Shown: in pieces, positions 1-9,982 of the stretch
Numbering within the stretch: position 1 is the first letter of the stretch
Layout: each line of letters begins with the position of its first letter
Assembly: GCA_964395715.1 (NCBI GenBank)
Contig: CAYNAU010000004.1
Location: 124,001 to 188,000 of the forward strand
Reading direction: 5' to 3'
From: Porticoccus sp964395715
GTDB lineage: Bacteria > Pseudomonadota > Gammaproteobacteria > Pseudomonadales > Porticoccaceae
DNA: 64,000 bases
Translations under genes and position numbers: made by a program
The notes under the pieces: generated by a model
The model's input: only the letters and a program-made list of their open reading frames with translations
The model's database searches: none
What the model was told of the DNA's origin: nothing

Positions 1-360
1 GAAATCATGGCTCACCTGGATTCAGGCGACTGGCAAATTTGGGATGCCCGAACCCCGGAAGAATTCAGTGGCGAAAAAGTCATGGCCGAGAAAGGTGGTC
101 ACATTCCCGGCGCCATCAACTGTGAGTGGACCAGCCTGATCGACAATCATAGGAATATGCGAATTCGGGAAGATGCCTTGGAGCGTCTGGCCGCGATCGG
201 AATCGATCCCAGTAAACCTACCGTGACGCACTGCCAATCTCATCACCGCTCAGGTTTTACCTACATGCTTGGCAGAATACTGGGCTTTGACAATATCCGC
301 GCCTATGACGGGTCATGGTGGGAATGGGGCAACCGCCCGGATACCCCTGTGGAGCAATAG
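1..360 (+). CDS. rhdA: Thiosulfate sulfurtransferase (rhodanese), C-terminal part, cut by window edge
   Basis: The frame is open from the first base, so only the 3' end of the gene is present. The ATG at 7 is probably internal. Rhodaneses move sulfane sulfur from thiosulfate to cyanide or thiol acceptors through a persulfide on the catalytic cysteine. The active-site loop CQSHHRSG is visible (Cys codon at 232-234) and closely resembles the CQTHHRSG loop of Azotobacter/Pseudomonas RhdA, which are two-domain enzymes. The segment seen corresponds to the second, catalytic domain. The gene lies directly before psd, as rhdA-psd do in Pseudomonas. The stop codon sits one base before the psd TTG start, so the two are probably cotranscribed. 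Confidence 0.85.
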   Translation, partial: EIMAHLDSGDWQIWDARTPEEFSGEKVMAEKGGHIPGAINCEWTSLIDNHRNMRIREDALERLAAIGIDPSKPTVTHCQSHHRSGFTYMLGRILGFDNIRAYDGSWWEWGNRPDTPVEQ

Positions 361-361
361 T

Positions 362-1219
362 TTGAACACGTACCTGGCTGAATGGTTTGTTGCTCTGCAG
401 CGACTATTGCCCCAACACGGCTTGTCCCGGCTGGGGAAAAAACTCGCGGAGTCTAGATCTCCGCGAGTTAAAAATGCATTGATTCGCCAGTTTATTAAGA
501 CCTACCGAGTCAACATGGAAGAGGCTTTATCCCCATCGCCAGATGACTACCCTTGTTTCAATGACTTTTTTACCCGCGCGCTCAAACTAGAAGCCAGACC
601 CATCGCCAAGGGTGGTACCGTTATTACCTCTCCGGCGGATGGCACTATCAGTCAACTGGGCACCATCACTGCCGGAAATATTTTTCAGGCGAAAGGCAGG
701 TCCTTTTCTGTTGAGACTCTTCTTGGTGAGGCTAATGAGGATAGCAGGCTCTTTCAGCAGGGCCAGTTCATCACTATTTACCTGTCGCCCAGCGACTACC
801 ATCGAGTTCATATGCCCGTGGCCGGTACACTCGACTACTGTCGCTATATTCCGGGAAAACTGTTTTCCGTCAATGCGGCCACCACTGCGGTAGTAGATGG
901 TCTGTTTGCCAAAAATGAGCGCCTGGTCTGTGTTTTTAATACTGATTTTGGCCGCTGCGCTGTGGTACTGGTTGGCGCAATGATGGTGGCGGGTATTGAA
1001 ACCGTATGGCAGAAAGACTACCGGGCCAATCAGCTGCGCGTGGATCAGTTTAAACCCGGGGAAGTCGGGCTGGAGAAAGGTGATGAGATGGGTCGTTTTA
1101 AATTCGGCTCAACGGCAATTCTGTTGTTTGAACCAAACACAATCCGCTGGTCGCAGGAGATTACCAGCGGTCGAAGTCTGCAGATGGGTCAAGCGATTGG
1201 CCAGCAGCTTTCAGTCTGA
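362..1219 (+). CDS. psd: Phosphatidylserine decarboxylase proenzyme
   Basis: Decarboxylates phosphatidylserine to phosphatidylethanolamine at the inner membrane, the last step of PE synthesis. The proenzyme cleaves itself at a conserved G-S-T site to make a pyruvoyl group. Here the site reads FGST (usual form LGST), with the serine near residue 250, close to its place in E. coli Psd. The start chosen is TTG 362: a GGAG at 351-354 lies 7 bases upstream, the protein then has the usual 285 residues, and homology (YLAEWFVALQRLLPQH) begins at once. The frame is open further upstream to about 269, but that part overlaps the rhodanese gene and is not homologous to Psd. Confidence 0.93.
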   Translation: MNTYLAEWFVALQRLLPQHGLSRLGKKLAESRSPRVKNALIRQFIKTYRVNMEEALSPSPDDYPCFNDFFTRALKLEARPIAKGGTVITSPADGTISQLGTITAGNIFQAKGRSFSVETLLGEANEDSRLFQQGQFITIYLSPSDYHRVHMPVAGTLDYCRYIPGKLFSVNAATTAVVDGLFAKNERLVCVFNTDFGRCAVVLVGAMMVAGIETVWQKDYRANQLRVDQFKPGEVGLEKGDEMGRFKFGSTAILLFEPNTIRWSQEITSGRSLQMGQAIGQQLSV

Positions 1220-1229
1220 CCATCTAAAA

Positions 1230-2669
1230 TCAAATACGGAAACGATCCCGAAGATTGGTCAACATCCCGGATTTAGTGGGTGCCAACTCCTCAGCCTCCT
1301 GCTCTTCGGACATAGCATTATCGAGAATTTTGCTGGTATTTTTCATGAATATGCTTGTCACTGCAGGGATGTCGACATCATAACCTGACAACTCCAGATC
1401 CCTTGCAATGGCCAGCTTTGAAACTGAACGCGCTTTGGCCACGCCAGTGCTGAGCAATGCATTTCGCGACTGCTCCTCGTCCTTCAGGTCCAGCAGTATA
1501 TATTCACCAGAAGCCTTGGCTTTTTTCTGATTGAACACGGCCACTTTGGGAGTCAAACGGGAATCTGCATGCTGTTCAACCACCACCCCAACATCGCCAG
1601 TGGTCAACTCCACCAGAGTGCCGGTGGGGTACAACCCGATTGACTGGATAAACTGAACAACCAGATCATCTTGAAATTTCTTGTCTCGCATGTTGTAAAG
1701 CAGGCTGACGGCACGTGACGGTGCCACAGGATCCTCAGATTCCTGGGGATTAGAGATGGCATCATAGGTTGTGGCAATACCCGCTACACGGGCCAACAGG
1801 GGAATTTTTCCTCCCATGATGCCCTCTGGGAAGCCACTGCCGTCAAAACGTTCACAGTGGTAACGAACCACTGATATCACCCGTGGCTCAACACTTTTCG
1901 AGGCACGCAGCATCTCCACCCCGTACTCGACAAACTGCTGGTATTCTTTATTCTCTTCAGCGGTGCGACGCTTTTTACGCAACAGCCCATTGGGCAATTT
2001 CACCTTACCGATATCTTTGAGCAGTGTACCCAGACAAAGTACGGACATATCGCCCTTGGGCATACCGATATAGCGCGCAAATTGAACGGCCCAAAGCGCC
2101 GCTCGCATACTGTGATCGTGTGTGTGCTGGTCTTTAAGGCGCAATCTCAACAACCAGGTGAAGGCATCGGGACAGCGCACAACGCTATTGACCATATCAG
2201 CGACCGCATCTTTCAGCTGCTGATAATCAAAGTCTCGGCCTTTGGCTATCTGTTTGGCGGCGAGGGTGAACTGACCGCGCAATTGCAATAATGCCTTTTC
2301 AGCATGTGCCACTTCACTGCTAAGCGGCACAACCTCGGTGTAAACATTGCGCTTGACCTCAATCGGAGTCACGTCGCTTTTCTCCGTAATACCGGCCTGA
2401 GCTTTTGTCAGTGAAGAAATTATTCTTTTTCCCTGACCTGATTTGACGGCGTAACCTTCTGTTACCGTCGTGCCGAGAGGACTGGCACCCTTGGACACAT
2501 CAATGAAGACATAGTCGCAGTAATTACGCAGCGCACTTATCTCCTTGGGACTTTTTACCAGCAAACCCTGAATGGGAAAAGGCGTTTGGCTCCACGGACG
2601 ATCAAGACAGGAGACGAACATACCAATGGTAATGTCCTCCGCTCTGATTTTAACCTGTTTGATGCTCAT
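1230..2669 (-). CDS. HD-GYP family protein with degenerate metal site (DUF3391 N-terminus)
   Basis: A 479-residue protein with an N-terminal DUF3391-like region (about 1-130) and a C-terminal HD-GYP domain (about 190-370). HD-GYP enzymes hydrolyse cyclic di-GMP using two or three metal ions. Several ligands differ here. The HDIGK motif reads KDIGK (Lys218-Asp219), the usual H-P of the next helix is missing (FVEYG), and the HHExxDGxGYP motif reads HCERFDGSGFP. The DGSG core remains. The domain may therefore bind c-di-GMP or partners without hydrolysing it. I chose ATG 2669 because a G-rich Shine-Dalgarno lies at suitable spacing; a GTG at 2678 in frame has that G-run immediately against it. 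It is convergent with psd, 10 bases apart. Confidence 0.85.
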   Translation of the reverse strand: MSIKQVKIRAEDITIGMFVSCLDRPWSQTPFPIQGLLVKSPKEISALRNYCDYVFIDVSKGASPLGTTVTEGYAVKSGQGKRIISSLTKAQAGITEKSDVTPIEVKRNVYTEVVPLSSEVAHAEKALLQLRGQFTLAAKQIAKGRDFDYQQLKDAVADMVNSVVRCPDAFTWLLRLRLKDQHTHDHSMRAALWAVQFARYIGMPKGDMSVLCLGTLLKDIGKVKLPNGLLRKKRRTAEENKEYQQFVEYGVEMLRASKSVEPRVISVVRYHCERFDGSGFPEGIMGGKIPLLARVAGIATTYDAISNPQESEDPVAPSRAVSLLYNMRDKKFQDDLVVQFIQSIGLYPTGTLVELTTGDVGVVVEQHADSRLTPKVAVFNQKKAKASGEYILLDLKDEEQSRNALLSTGVAKARSVSKLAIARDLELSGYDVDIPAVTSIFMKNTSKILDNAMSEEQEAEELAPTKSGMLTNLRDRFRI

Positions 2670-2811
2670 AGTGTTCACGCCCCCCGCGTTAGGGGTAAAG
2701 GTAACTTTTAGCTTGTGTTAAACCACAAACCGACAATATAAGGATATGCCCGATGAAAATAAAGGCAAGAGACATAGCCCCGTCGGTCAGATATTACGAT
2801 AACTGGTTAGT

Positions 2812-3885
2812 TTAATTAGAGTTTTTGTGGTATGTCTCTGACAGTTCGTGAACTGCATCAACAAATACGCCGGCATGTTCCGGATTGATATCCGGGGTTA
2901 TGCCATGGCCCAGATTAAAGATATGGCCTGAGCCGGCACCATAGCTTTCAAGAATAGAAGCCACTTCCTGACGGATCCGGGCAGGGGAAGCCCTCAGCAC
3001 AGCGGGATCCATATTCCCCTGCAGCGCAACTTGTCCTCCGACGCGTTGACGCGCAGTACCAATGTCTGTTGTCCAGTCCAAACCTATGGCATCACAACCA
3101 GTGCCCGCTATGGTTTCAAGCCACTGACCACCACCCTTGGTGAAGAGGATAACGGGCACAGGACGTCCCTCGCTTTCCCTCGTTAACCCCGAGACAATCT
3201 TGCTCATGTAGGCGAGTGAAAACTCCCGGTAAGCATTGTGGGAAAGACTGCCCCCCCAGGTATCAAAAATTTGTACCGCCTGAGCTCCAGCTGCAATCTG
3301 AGCATTAAGGTAGACGACCACCGACTCGGCCAGAACATCCAGCAGCTGGTGCATCAGTTCAGGCTGCTCATACATAAGTGTTTTACAGCGGGCAAAATCG
3401 CGACTTGAGCCGCCTTCGACCATATATGTCGCCAGTGTCCAGGGGCTCCCTGAAAAACCGATCAGTGGTACCCGCCCATTCAATTCACGACGGATAGTAC
3501 TCACTGCATCAACAACATAAGCCAGGTCTTCAAGGGGCTTAATCACTTCAAGGGCAGCAATTTCCTTTTCGGTACGTACCGGCTTTCGGAATTTGGGGCC
3601 TTCACCCGTTTCAAAATAGAGACCAAGCCCCATCGCATCCGGGATAGTCAAGATGTCAGAAAAAAGAATGGCGGCGTCAAGCGGGTAGCGCTCAAGAGGC
3701 TGCAAAGTGACTTCACAGGCAAGATCCGGGTTGGTACACAACCCCATAAAGTCACCGGCTTGGCTACGGGTCTCACGATACTCGGGCAGGTATCTCCCCG
3801 CCTGTCGCATCATCCAGACAGGTGTGACATCTACCGGTTCGCGCAGCAATGCCCGCAGAAAGCGGTCGTTTTTGAGTGCCGTCAT
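2812..3885 (-). CDS. hemE: Uroporphyrinogen decarboxylase
   Basis: Converts uroporphyrinogen III to coproporphyrinogen III by removing four acetate carboxyls, a cytosolic haem-pathway step. The 357-residue length matches the family. The N-terminal signature PVWMMRQAGRYLPEYR and the internal GFSGSPWTLATYM motif are intact. It lies 9 bases downstream of gltD on the same strand, giving the gltB-gltD-hemE order known from Pseudomonas, so it probably shares the glutamate synthase transcript. Glutamate is the nitrogen and carbon source of the C5 haem pathway, which makes the linkage sensible. Confidence 0.97.
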   Translation of the reverse strand: MTALKNDRFLRALLREPVDVTPVWMMRQAGRYLPEYRETRSQAGDFMGLCTNPDLACEVTLQPLERYPLDAAILFSDILTIPDAMGLGLYFETGEGPKFRKPVRTEKEIAALEVIKPLEDLAYVVDAVSTIRRELNGRVPLIGFSGSPWTLATYMVEGGSSRDFARCKTLMYEQPELMHQLLDVLAESVVVYLNAQIAAGAQAVQIFDTWGGSLSHNAYREFSLAYMSKIVSGLTRESEGRPVPVILFTKGGGQWLETIAGTGCDAIGLDWTTDIGTARQRVGGQVALQGNMDPAVLRASPARIRQEVASILESYGAGSGHIFNLGHGITPDINPEHAGVFVDAVHELSETYHKNSN

Positions 3886-3894
3886 TAGTGCGCC

Positions 3895-5313
3895 TTAGAT
3901 TTCCAGGTAATCCAGAATACCTTCTCCGGCCTGGCGCCCCTCCCAGATGGCGGTCACTACCAGGTCAGACCCGCGCACCATATCCCCACCGGCAAACACC
4001 TTGGGATTACTGGTTTGAAACTTGTAGGTCTGTTCTTCCGGAGCTATGACACCCTGCCAGCTGTTCAGCTCGACATCAATATCACTCAACCAGGGAGCCG
4101 GACTGGGCTGAAAACCAAAGGCAATCAATACGACATCCGCCGGGAGGATTTCTTCACTGCCTGCAACAGGCACCGGGCGACGCCGACCTTTTTCGTCAGG
4201 CTCACCCAGCTCGGTGGTAACAACCTTAACACCTTCCACACGGCCATTACCGACAATTTCTATGGGCTGCCGGTTAAACAGAAACTCTACGCCTTCTTCC
4301 TTGGCATTCTGCACTTCACGACGGGAACCGGGCATATTGGCTTCATCGCGCCGGTATGCACAGACCACGGACTCTGCACCCTGACGGATTGAGGTGCGGT
4401 TACAGTCCATGGCGGTATCCCCCCCACCCAGAACCACCACTCGCTGACCTGCAACACTGATAAACTCAGAAGAATCTTTCTCCCAACCCATATTGCGGTT
4501 CACATTGGCAACCAGGAAGGGAAGAGCATCATGAACACCTGGCAGGTTTTCACCGGGGAAACCGCCTTTCATATAGGTGTAGGTACCCATACCGAGAAAT
4601 ACTGCATCAAATTCCTGAAGCAGGGCAGACATCTCCACGTCCTTACCCACCTCGGTATTGAGACGGAATTCGACGCCCATATCCTCGAAAACCCGGCGAC
4701 GATTCTGCATCACAGACTTTTCCAGCTTGAACTCGGGAATGCCAAATGTCAGCAGCCCACCAATTTCAGGGTAACGGTCAAAAACTATTGGCTTCACCCC
4801 GGTTCGGACCAGAATGTCTGCACATCCCAACCCCGCAGGGCCCGCACCAATAATGGCGACACGTTTATCCGTCCACTTCACATTGGACATATCCGGGCGC
4901 CAACCCATGGCAAATGCCGTATCGGTAATAAACTTCTCAGCGCTGCCAATGGTCACAGCACCAAAGTCCTGATTGAGGGTACAGGCCCCTTCACACAGTC
5001 GGTCCTGTGGGCAAACACGACCACAGACTTCGGGCAACGTGTTGGTCATATGGCTGAGTTCAGCCGCCTCAAGGATGTTGCCGTCAGAAAGGAGTTTAAG
5101 CCAATTGGGAATGTAGTTGTGTACAGGGCACTTCCACTCACAATAGGGGTTGCCGCAGTCCAGGCATCGATGCGCCTGACTGGAAGCATCTTTCTGTTCG
5201 AACGGTTCGTAGATCTCAACAAATTCCCGGGTGCGACTCATGAGCCCTTTTTTGTTGGGTTCTCCGCGCTCAACCTGAACAAATTGAAAATTGTTGTTTA
5301 GCCTCTGGGTCAT
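3895..5313 (-). CDS. gltD: Glutamate synthase (NADPH) small subunit
   Basis: The beta subunit of GOGAT. It takes electrons from NADPH through FAD and passes them via iron-sulfur clusters to GltB. The 472 residues show an N-terminal cysteine region (CLDCGNPYCEWKC, then CGRVCPQDRLCEGAC) for two [4Fe-4S] clusters, a FAD-binding GAGPAGLGCA loop near residue 155, a second dinucleotide loop (VVLGGGDTAMDC) near residue 290, and the C-terminal AGGDMVRG FAD motif. It follows gltB after 36 bases. Open frames on the opposite strand of this gene are shadows. Confidence 0.97.
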   Translation of the reverse strand: MTQRLNNNFQFVQVERGEPNKKGLMSRTREFVEIYEPFEQKDASSQAHRCLDCGNPYCEWKCPVHNYIPNWLKLLSDGNILEAAELSHMTNTLPEVCGRVCPQDRLCEGACTLNQDFGAVTIGSAEKFITDTAFAMGWRPDMSNVKWTDKRVAIIGAGPAGLGCADILVRTGVKPIVFDRYPEIGGLLTFGIPEFKLEKSVMQNRRRVFEDMGVEFRLNTEVGKDVEMSALLQEFDAVFLGMGTYTYMKGGFPGENLPGVHDALPFLVANVNRNMGWEKDSSEFISVAGQRVVVLGGGDTAMDCNRTSIRQGAESVVCAYRRDEANMPGSRREVQNAKEEGVEFLFNRQPIEIVGNGRVEGVKVVTTELGEPDEKGRRRPVPVAGSEEILPADVVLIAFGFQPSPAPWLSDIDVELNSWQGVIAPEEQTYKFQTSNPKVFAGGDMVRGSDLVVTAIWEGRQAGEGILDYLEI

Positions 5314-5349
5314 AAATCCAAACCTATTCTCAGTTGCACCGTTTGCCCG

Positions 5350-8300
5350 TTACTGGGGTTCTGCCCGAGTATGCTGCAGCAGACCCTGCAGACTGGCCGC
5401 CTTTGGTTTTACCAGCCAGAAGCTACTCACATAATGTTCAAAGTTATCGAGAATGGTCTGCCCCCAAGCACTACCCGTTTCCTCGACGAACTCCTGAACA
5501 ATGCCTTCCAGGTTGTGTCGGTACGCCTCAGTGGCTTCGCTGGTAATACGCTGAATATCAACCAGTTCCATATTGTAGCGATCGACAAAATTACGCTCTT
5601 GGTCCAGCACATAGGCAAAACCACCGGTCATTCCTGCGCCGAAGTTGTACCCGGTTGTTCCCAGCACCACGACAATACCGCCGGTCATATATTCACAGCA
5701 GTGATGCCCTGCACCTTCAATCACGGCAAGAGAGCCGGAGTTTCTCACGGCAAAACGCTCCCCGGCCCGGCCTGCCGCGAACAGCTTGCCCCCGGTGGCA
5801 CCGTAAAGACAGGTATTACCGACAATCGGCGCATCATTTGAGGCGTAGCGGCTGTTTTCAGGCGGAGCAATGACAACCTTACCACCGGCCATGCCCTTGC
5901 CTACGTAGTCATTGGCATCACCAATCAGGTGTATATCCAGGCCACCGGCATTCCAAACGCCCAGTGACTGCCCGGCCACACCCCTCAAATTCAGTTTGAT
6001 CGGCGCATCGACCATACCCTGGTTACCGTAGCGCTTGGCTATTTCGCCTGACAATCTGGCACCAACTGAGCGATCACAGTTGCTGACCGTAAAGCTGAAT
6101 TCGCCACCAGCCTTACTTTCAATGGCTGGCAAGATCTCTGTAACCATCTGCTCGGCCAAAACACCCTTATCAAATGGGACGTTTCTGGCAACCTGACAGG
6201 TTTGCGGTTTGCTCTGGAGCAGTTCATCGGTGTAGATAATGGGCGAAAGGTTCAGCTTTTTATGTTTTTCCGTTGTACCGGAAAGCGTCTCCAGAAGGTC
6301 TACCCGACCCACCAGCTCTCCCAGCGTCCTTACACCTAAACGGGACATCCACTCACGGGTTTCTTCCGCCATAAAGCGGAAAAAGTTGCGCGCCATTTCT
6401 ACCGTACCCCGGTAATACTCTTCCCGCAGCAGTTTGTCCTGAGTGGCCACACCTGTTGCGCAGTTATTTAGATGACAGATGCGCAGATACTTACAACCCA
6501 GCGCGATCATAGGTGCCGTTCCGAAACCGAAACTTTCTGCACCTAAAATGGCCGCTTTAACCACATCAAGACCGGTTTTCAGCCCACCATCGGTCTGGAC
6601 CCTGACTTTGTCACGCAGGTCATTGGCTCTCAGTGTCTGGTGGGTTTCCGCCAAACCAAGCTCCCAGGGGGAACCGGCATAGCGAATAGATGTCAGCGGG
6701 CTGGCCGCTGTGCCACCGTCATAACCGGAAATCGTAATCAAATCTGCGTAGGCCTTGGCCACACCGGCTGCAATGGTTCCCACGCCGGGCCTGGATACCA
6801 GCTTAACGGACACCAATGCCTGCGGATTGACCTGCTTCAGGTCAAAAATTAGCTGAGCCAAGTCCTCAATAGAATAGATATCGTGGTGAGGGGGAGGCGA
6901 GATCAGGGTGACACCGGGAACCGAATAGCGAAGTCTGGCAATCAGGTCGTTGACTTTACCACCTGGCAACTGCCCACCCTCACCCGGCTTTGCGCCCTGC
7001 GCAACCTTGATCTGGATGACTTCGGCACTGGACAGGTAATGTGGCGTGACACCAAAACGGCCTGAAGCAACCTGCTTGATTTTGGAGACCTTGATCGTGC
7101 CATATCGGGCAGGATCTTCGCCGCCCTCACCGGAGTTGGACCTGCCGCCGAGGCTATTCATGGCTTCTGCCAACGCCTCGTGCGCTTCGGGTGACAATGC
7201 ACCCAATGACATGCCGGCAGAATCGAACCGTTTGATAATTTGTTCAATCGGCTCGACTTCGCTCAATGGAACAGGAGCAATATCGCTTCTCACCTTTAAC
7301 AGATCACGAAGCGTTGCTATCGGCCTGTCGTTGACCAGACCGGCATAATCATGCCAGGCAGCGTAATCATTGTTCTGTACCGATTTGTGTAATGCTGTAA
7401 CGACATCCGGATTGAAAGCATGATATTCCTGACCGTGCACATATTTCAGCAAACCACCCGGGTTAATGGGCTTGCGATCACTCCAGGCTTCTGCCGCCAG
7501 TAATTTCAAGTCATTTTGCAGCTCGCCGAAACCGGCGCCCTCGATTCGACTTGGCGTATCGGCAAAGCAGGTTTCAACAACCTCGGATGACAAACCGATA
7601 ATTTCGTACAACTGAGCGCCCCGGTAAGAACCGATCGTAGAGATACCCATTTTGGATAGAATTTTCAGCAGGCCTTTATTGATACCCTTGCGGTAGTTTT
7701 TGAAGGCCGTTCCCAGATCGCAAAGTACTTCCCCGGAATTCACAAGATCTGACAGGATGTGGAAACTCAAATAGGGGTAGACAGCAGAAGCACCGTAGCC
7801 AATTAACGTGGCAATCTGGTGTGAATCGCGCGCTGAGGCCGTACTGGCGATGATATTTGCATTGCAACGCTCACCTACAGCAATCAAATGATGGTGCACA
7901 GCCCCCACAGCCATAAGCATCGGAATGGGCAACTTATCGGCAGCAATCTCCGAGTCAGACAGGATACAGAGTACGACACCCTCTTTGACCGCTTTTTCCA
8001 CTTCCAGACACAGGTTCTGAATAGCATCTTTGAGGCTGCTGGTTTGGGGGTCGTAATTGACACCAAACTTTTTAACCGGGTACTCGCTCTGGTCAATATT
8101 TTTCAGCGCGTAATACTTTCGGGGGGACAGCACAGGGCTGTTCAAATTGACACGTCTACCGTGTTCCGGAGTTTCTGAAAAAAGGCACTCTTCCCGACCC
8201 AACTGGGTAGCCAATGACATCACCAGTGATTCACGCAGAGGGTCAATAGGCGGGTTTGTCACCTGGGCAAATTGCTGCCGAAAGTAATCGTAAAGGGAGC

Positions 8301-9804
8301 GCTGCTTGGCGGAGAGCACAGCCATGGGCGTGTCATCACCCATAGAACCAACGGCTTCCTGACCGCCTTCGGCCAGCGGTCTCAGCACCTGATCCCTTTC
8401 TTCCTGGCTGGCAAGAAACAGTTTCATGTAACGGCGCACCTGCTCGCGGCTGAGCGCCCCTTCCACTTCAATACTGTCTTGGTCCATGGTGGACATAACC
8501 TTGACGGTGCCTTCTCGCAGCCATTGCTGATACGGTTTCCCTGATGCCAGCTCACGATCTATGTCTTCAGCAGTCAGCATATTGCCGGTCAGGGTATCGA
8601 TGGAGAGGATGTCACCGGGCCCAAGTCGGCCTTTTGCAACCACGTTTTCCGGTTGATATTTGTAGACACCAATTTCAGAAGCTACGGTGATAATTTCATC
8701 ATCTGTCAACACCCAACGTGAAGGGCGCAGACCGTTTCGGTCGAGTGTACATACCGCATAGCGGCCGTCAGTAATCACCATTCCCGCGGGCCCATCCCAG
8801 GGCTCCATATGCATGGAAATGTATTCAAAATAGGCCCGCTCGTTGGGCCCGTAATCTTGTGTATTGTTCCAGGCAGGTGGTACCAGAAGTCGAACGGCCT
8901 TATGCAGGTCCATACCACCAGCCACGAGAACTTCCAACATGTTATCCAGGCTGGATGAGTCTGAGCCCGTCCTGTTGACCAAGGGCGCAACATCCAGCAA
9001 ATCGGGCAACAGAGGGGTCTCAAATTTGGGTGTTCTCGCTACCGACCAGTTACGGTTTCCGGTAATGGTATTGATCTCTCCATTGTGAGCAAGCATTCGG
9101 AATGGCTGTGCCAGCGGCCAGCGAGGCATTGTATTTGTCGAGAAACGCTGGTGAAAAACGCAAATTGCGGTTTCCAGCGCAGGATCATCCAGATCAAGGT
9201 AAAACTTGGGCAGGTCTACCGGCATCATCAGCCCTTTGTAGCTGATAACATTGTCCGACAAACTGGCAATGTAGAACGACTCATCTGCTGTCAGGGCTTT
9301 TTCTGCCTTGCGTTTGGCAATAAACAGACGAGCGTTAAATTGCTGCTCCTCGAGTTCACCCGCACCCACAAACACCTGAGCGAAGACAGGCAGGGATCGC
9401 AAGGCTATTTCGCCAAGACAATCTGTATTGGTAGGCACCTCCCGCCAGCCAATAACCTGAAGCCCTTCTTTCTGAAGCGTTTCATTAACGACTTGCTGAG
9501 ACCGTTCACGGAGAGCGGCATCCTGGCTCAACATGACGGCACCCACCGCGTAGAGCGATGGCAGATCTACAGCAAACAGCTCTTGTGCAACCAGACGCAT
9601 AAAGCTATCTGGTTTTTGCAGCAACAGGCCACAGCCATCACCTGTCTTCCCATCGGCGGCAATACCGCCGCGGTGGGTCATACAAGTTAATGACTCAATG
9701 GCCGTTTCCAGGATACGGTGACTTGCCTGCCCCTTTGTATGGGCAATCAAACCAAAACCGCAGTTATCTTTGAATTCATCTAACCGATAGAGGCCTGTCG
9801 ACAT
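5350..9804 (-). CDS. gltB: Glutamate synthase (NADPH) large subunit
   Basis: The alpha subunit of GOGAT (1484 residues). It hydrolyses glutamine, channels ammonia to 2-oxoglutarate and reduces the product to glutamate. The N-terminal class II amidotransferase domain begins at DNCGFGLIA, with Cys15 the expected nucleophile after propeptide removal. The FMN/synthase domain is around residues 800-1200 (SAEVIQIKVAQGAKPGEGGQ). The [3Fe-4S] ligands are in CKYLRICHLNNCATG, and the C-terminal beta-helix GXXGXXXG repeats follow. Together with gltD and the PII-AmtB genes at 52.7-54.9 kb, this gives the ammonium assimilation machinery. The 178 bases upstream (9805-9982) must hold its promoter, but no convincing -35/-10 pair was identified. 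Confidence 0.98.
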   Translation of the reverse strand: MSTGLYRLDEFKDNCGFGLIAHTKGQASHRILETAIESLTCMTHRGGIAADGKTGDGCGLLLQKPDSFMRLVAQELFAVDLPSLYAVGAVMLSQDAALRERSQQVVNETLQKEGLQVIGWREVPTNTDCLGEIALRSLPVFAQVFVGAGELEEQQFNARLFIAKRKAEKALTADESFYIASLSDNVISYKGLMMPVDLPKFYLDLDDPALETAICVFHQRFSTNTMPRWPLAQPFRMLAHNGEINTITGNRNWSVARTPKFETPLLPDLLDVAPLVNRTGSDSSSLDNMLEVLVAGGMDLHKAVRLLVPPAWNNTQDYGPNERAYFEYISMHMEPWDGPAGMVITDGRYAVCTLDRNGLRPSRWVLTDDEIITVASEIGVYKYQPENVVAKGRLGPGDILSIDTLTGNMLTAEDIDRELASGKPYQQWLREGTVKVMSTMDQDSIEVEGALSREQVRRYMKLFLASQEERDQVLRPLAEGGQEAVGSMGDDTPMAVLSAKQRSLYDYFRQQFAQVTNPPIDPLRESLVMSLATQLGREECLFSETPEHGRRVNLNSPVLSPRKYYALKNIDQSEYPVKKFGVNYDPQTSSLKDAIQNLCLEVEKAVKEGVVLCILSDSEIAADKLPIPMLMAVGAVHHHLIAVGERCNANIIASTASARDSHQIATLIGYGASAVYPYLSFHILSDLVNSGEVLCDLGTAFKNYRKGINKGLLKILSKMGISTIGSYRGAQLYEIIGLSSEVVETCFADTPSRIEGAGFGELQNDLKLLAAEAWSDRKPINPGGLLKYVHGQEYHAFNPDVVTALHKSVQNNDYAAWHDYAGLVNDRPIATLRDLLKVRSDIAPVPLSEVEPIEQIIKRFDSAGMSLGALSPEAHEALAEAMNSLGGRSNSGEGGEDPARYGTIKVSKIKQVASGRFGVTPHYLSSAEVIQIKVAQGAKPGEGGQLPGGKVNDLIARLRYSVPGVTLISPPPHHDIYSIEDLAQLIFDLKQVNPQALVSVKLVSRPGVGTIAAGVAKAYADLITISGYDGGTAASPLTSIRYAGSPWELGLAETHQTLRANDLRDKVRVQTDGGLKTGLDVVKAAILGAESFGFGTAPMIALGCKYLRICHLNNCATGVATQDKLLREEYYRGTVEMARNFFRFMAEETREWMSRLGVRTLGELVGRVDLLETLSGTTEKHKKLNLSPIIYTDELLQSKPQTCQVARNVPFDKGVLAEQMVTEILPAIESKAGGEFSFTVSNCDRSVGARLSGEIAKRYGNQGMVDAPIKLNLRGVAGQSLGVWNAGGLDIHLIGDANDYVGKGMAGGKVVIAPPENSRYASNDAPIVGNTCLYGATGGKLFAAGRAGERFAVRNSGSLAVIEGAGHHCCEYMTGGIVVVLGTTGYNFGAGMTGGFAYVLDQERNFVDRYNMELVDIQRITSEATEAYRHNLEGIVQEFVEETGSAWGQTILDNFEHYVSSFWLVKPKAASLQGLLQHTRAEPQ

Positions 9805-9982
9805 AATAAAACTCTAGACAGAAAGCAAGTAAAAACAGCTGGTTATATGGCCCAAAAATAGGTGACACATATGGGCACAAAAGGAGAGACATTTTACATG
9901 GCTGAAGCCTGCGCCACAAATATCTATAAAGATAAAAGCCTAGGGCGGAACTATACTATGAAGCCAAGAGCCTCATTCTGGT

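Noticed and set aside
4531..5301. A 256-codon open frame on the plus strand
   Set aside because: It is antisense to gltD, whose cysteine clusters and FAD motifs are intact on the other strand.
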